This document shows, piece after piece, positions 63,774 through 64,000 of a stretch of 64,000 bases of DNA. The position numbers and the translations under genes are program-made. The notes under the pieces are model-generated. The model ran no database searches, had not been told where the DNA came from, and worked only from the letters and a program-made list of their open reading frames with translations. Within the stretch, counting starts at the first letter, position 1, and each line of letters begins with the position of its first letter. Origin of the DNA: Incurvaria masculella (taxonomy: Eukaryota > Arthropoda > Insecta > Lepidoptera > Incurvariidae). The stretch lies in assembly GCA_946894095.1 (NCBI GenBank), contig OX335657.1, positions 2,170,001 to 2,234,000 on the forward strand, read 5' to 3'.

Positions 63774-64000
63774 AAATATTTTTTCCATGGACTCGATACA
63801 GCGTCGGGCCGTGTGTCTCGTCGACAATCCCGAATTGTTCCTGAATTTAGAGACCCTTCAACTCCGAAGGGATGTAGGGTCTTTCTCTGTATTCTATCGA
63901 CTTTACCATGGAGATTGCTCGTCGGAGCTGCATAACGCTGTACCTCCGTCCCCTTTCTACCTTCGTTCAACGCGGAACTGGGAGAAAATGCACATATTCA
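63774..64000 (+). mobile_element. LINE reverse transcriptase C-terminal region, runs off the window
   Basis: The open plus frame reads DSIQRRAVCLVDNPELFLNL, ETLQLRRDVGSFSVFYRLYH, GDCSSELHNAVPPSPFYLRS, TRNWEKMHIF to the edge. IQRRAVxLVDxP, LExLxLRRDVxSxxxFYRxYHGxCSxEL is a hallmark of jockey/CR1-group polyproteins in Lepidoptera. No stop or frameshift is seen in the 75 codons present. The annotated-looking minus frame here is its antisense. Confidence 0.8.

Overview
The window looks like nuclear DNA from an insect, almost certainly a moth or butterfly. It is AT-rich, has no compact operons and almost no convincing long ORF, and is packed with interspersed repeats. These include tRNA-headed SINEs, RTE-type LINE tails that end in (CTGA)n, and an abundant repeat that begins ACCGGCCAAGTGCGAGTCGG and carries an internal (ACGG)n tract. 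The last is of a kind I know as very common in lepidopteran genomes. No bacterial, phage, CRISPR or rRNA feature is present. All family labels below (T, L, A, S, N, R, V, W, X, Y, Z) are local names given here; none comes from a database search.

Only one host-gene element can be supported. It is a short GC-rich exon at 19472-19547 (+), bounded by a good 3' splice site and a GTGAGT donor, that encodes a start methionine and a textbook signal peptide. The rest of that gene is not recognisable here, so most of the window is probably intron or intergenic DNA. A TATAAAAG site near 5081 is a weak candidate promoter.

Layout. 0-5.5 kb: tandem pair of a TIR MITE, an A + Y composite repeat and SINE L pieces. 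6-10 kb: SINE T copies, one split by a 5'-truncated RTE LINE with a 9-bp target duplication. 10.4-15.8 kb: five or six palindromic or TIR elements, including an 850-bp element with arms of about 200 bp. 16.3-19.2 kb: two LINE ORF remnants. 19.2-20.4 kb: a 95-bp tandem pair, the exon and inverted SINE L copies. 21.7-22.35 kb: a foldback element with many copies of an ACAACGTATAAT motif. 22.8-25.1 kb: LINE ends. 26.6-28.35 kb: a hierarchical satellite (59, 118 and 237 bp periods). 28.4-34.7 kb: MITEs, a second A + Y composite and an inverted SINE pair. 35-54.5 kb: lower repeat density with scattered SINEs, TIR elements and nested insertions. 55.6-63.1 kb: two families of TTAA-flanked elements, with four and two copies there; a third copy of the second family lies at 25.5 kb. 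63.8 kb to the end: a LINE ORF entering from the right edge.

The elements do not form a pathway. What they show is a record of transposition: insertions into insertions, target duplications and recently amplified non-autonomous families. Copy boundaries were judged by eye and are usually good to about 5-20 bases.
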